Assembly (NCBI GenBank): GCA_903851655.1
Contig: CAINOV010000300.1
Span: forward strand, 1 to 36,617
Direction: 5' to 3'
DNA length: 36,617 nucleotides
From: an uncultured Caulobacterales bacterium
Lineage (GTDB): Bacteria; Pseudomonadota; Alphaproteobacteria; Caulobacterales; Caulobacteraceae
Every line of letters starts with the position of its first letter. Position 1 is the first letter of the stretch. The notes beneath the pieces were generated by a model that saw nothing but the letters and a program-made list of their open reading frames with translations, was not told where the DNA came from and did no database searches. The translations under genes were made by a program, and so were the position numbers. Positions 35,815-36,617 of the stretch are shown in pieces.

Positions 35815-36617
35815 ATGGCTGACCTGATCGCAACACCTCCCGCACCGACGACCCCGAACCCTGCGTCGCGCCCTCATCTCGAGGGGCGCGGCGCCGCCTC
35901 GCCGCCGGCGCCGCGGGTCTATCACGGGGTCAACTGGACCGGATTGCAGACCCTGTATCTCAAGGAGGTCCGACGGTTCTGGAAGGTGGGGCTGCAGACC
36001 ATCGCCGCGCCCGTGGTGACCACCCTGCTGTACATGATGGTGTTCGTGGTGGCCATGCGCAGCGCCAATCCGACGGTGGAGGGCGTGCCCTTCGCCCAGT
36101 TCGTGGCCCCCGGCCTGATCATGATGGCGATTCTGACCAACGCCTTCGCCAACTCCTCCTCCTCGCTAATCCAGGCGAAGATCATGGGCACGGCGCCGGA
36201 CTTCCTGACCCCGCCCCTGTCCCCGTTCGAACTGGCGGCGGCCTTTTCCCTGGGCGCGGCCACCCGCGGGATGGTGGTGGGGCTGGTGACCGCCCTGTCG
36301 GTCTGGCCCTTCGCCCATTCCACCCTCTTCAGCCTCGCCGCGGTTCTCTACTATTCGCTGGCGGCGTCCTTGATCATGGCCTTTGTCGGGGTGCTGACGG
36401 GTCTGTGGGCGGAGAAGTTCGACCATCTGGCGGCGGTCACCACCTTCATCGTGACGCCGCTGACCTTCCTGTCCGGGACCTTTTATACGATCCACCGCCT
36501 GCCGGCCTTCGCCCAGACCTTCGCGGCCTTCAACCCGTTCTTCTACCTGATCGACGGGTTCCGTTACGGCTTTGTCGGCCACGCGGACGGCTCCCTGGCC
36601 ATCGGCGTGGTCTATAC
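35815..36617 (+). CDS. ABC-2 type transporter permease (3' end outside window)
   Basis: The first 267 residues of an ABC-2 permease; it runs off the right edge with no stop. After a Pro/Ala-rich cytoplasmic N-terminus (to about residue 40) come GLQTLYLKEVRRFWKV and several membrane helices. The ABC-2 signature region is present: QFVAPGLIMMAILTNAFAN, then TFLSGTFYTIHRLP, and FNPFFYLIDGFRYGF. It resembles YadH-type permeases, which export drugs or polysaccharide-linked substrates with a separate ATPase. That ATPase is not in the window and may lie beyond the edge. The ATG at 35815 has only a weak ribosome site; a GTG at 35794 in frame is possible. Confidence 0.9.
   Translation, partial: MADLIATPPAPTTPNPASRPHLEGRGAASPPAPRVYHGVNWTGLQTLYLKEVRRFWKVGLQTIAAPVVTTLLYMMVFVVAMRSANPTVEGVPFAQFVAPGLIMMAILTNAFANSSSSLIQAKIMGTAPDFLTPPLSPFELAAAFSLGAATRGMVVGLVTALSVWPFAHSTLFSLAAVLYYSLAASLIMAFVGVLTGLWAEKFDHLAAVTTFIVTPLTFLSGTFYTIHRLPAFAQTFAAFNPFFYLIDGFRYGFVGHADGSLAIGVVY

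Noticed and set aside
1-36617. Search for tRNA or rRNA genes, CRISPR repeats, transposase genes, insertion-sequence ends and phage genes.
   Set aside because: None seen. All intergenic gaps are under 300 bases, and the gene content is ordinary chromosomal core with uniform high GC.

Overview
The window is a gene-dense, high-GC stretch of bacterial chromosome. It contains about 34 protein genes, no RNA genes, no CRISPR array and no insertion sequence. A GcrA-type cell-cycle regulator, a FabA/FabB/FabI cluster, a Cys-free alphaproteobacterial L31 and the GC bias point to an alphaproteobacterium, most likely Caulobacterales (Brevundimonas, Phenylobacterium or Caulobacter type). The sequence alone does not fix the genus.

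Layout. At 1-656 (minus) an SDHAF4-like assembly factor is coupled to a creatininase-family gene that runs off the left edge. At 780-7202 (plus) lie rsmB, a glycine-zipper lipoprotein, rpe, a heparinase II/III-like gene and a CapD/PglF-type nucleotide-sugar dehydratase that is split by a frameshift. At 7214-8195 (minus) is a 2-hydroxyacid dehydrogenase. At 8310-11627 (plus) are an SH3-domain exported protein and fabA-fabB-fabI, which make unsaturated fatty acids and complete elongation. At 11712-16423 (plus) are AMP nucleosidase, a tyrosine phosphatase-like protein and a malic enzyme-phosphotransacetylase fusion. On the minus strand, 22568 down to 16424 holds a BamE/SmpA-like secreted protein, an ATP-grasp ligase, comM, a soluble hybrid histidine kinase and an AmpG-type transporter.

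At 22709-26920 (plus) a PfkB-family sugar or adenosine kinase heads hisB-hisH-hisA-hisF-hisE, with gaps of at most about 60 bases and several stop/start overlaps. At 27163-30595 (plus) is a full succinate dehydrogenase operon, sdhC-sdhD-sdhA-sdhB, followed by a periplasmic thioredoxin-fold protein. From 34471 down to 31296 (minus) are an MsbA-like ABC exporter and folC. The right end holds rpmE, then gcrA on the minus strand, and a divergent ABC-2 permease that runs off the edge.

Translational coupling is frequent: ATGA, GTGA or TTGA overlaps occur at 5339, 22131, 25026, 27579 and 32609, and a TGATG overlap at 441. Two convergent gene pairs meet at a shared TGATCA with no spacer. The most informative non-coding region is between gcrA and the permease (35592-35814). 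It carries a CtrA-like site, a CcrM-type GAATC site and three DnaA-box-like cores, matching the known regulatory logic of gcrA in Caulobacter. I did not find a clearly new biological system. The best candidates for a second look are the gcrA control region, the ATP-grasp/secreted-protein pair, the split CapD gene and the repeat-bearing, sensorless hybrid kinase.
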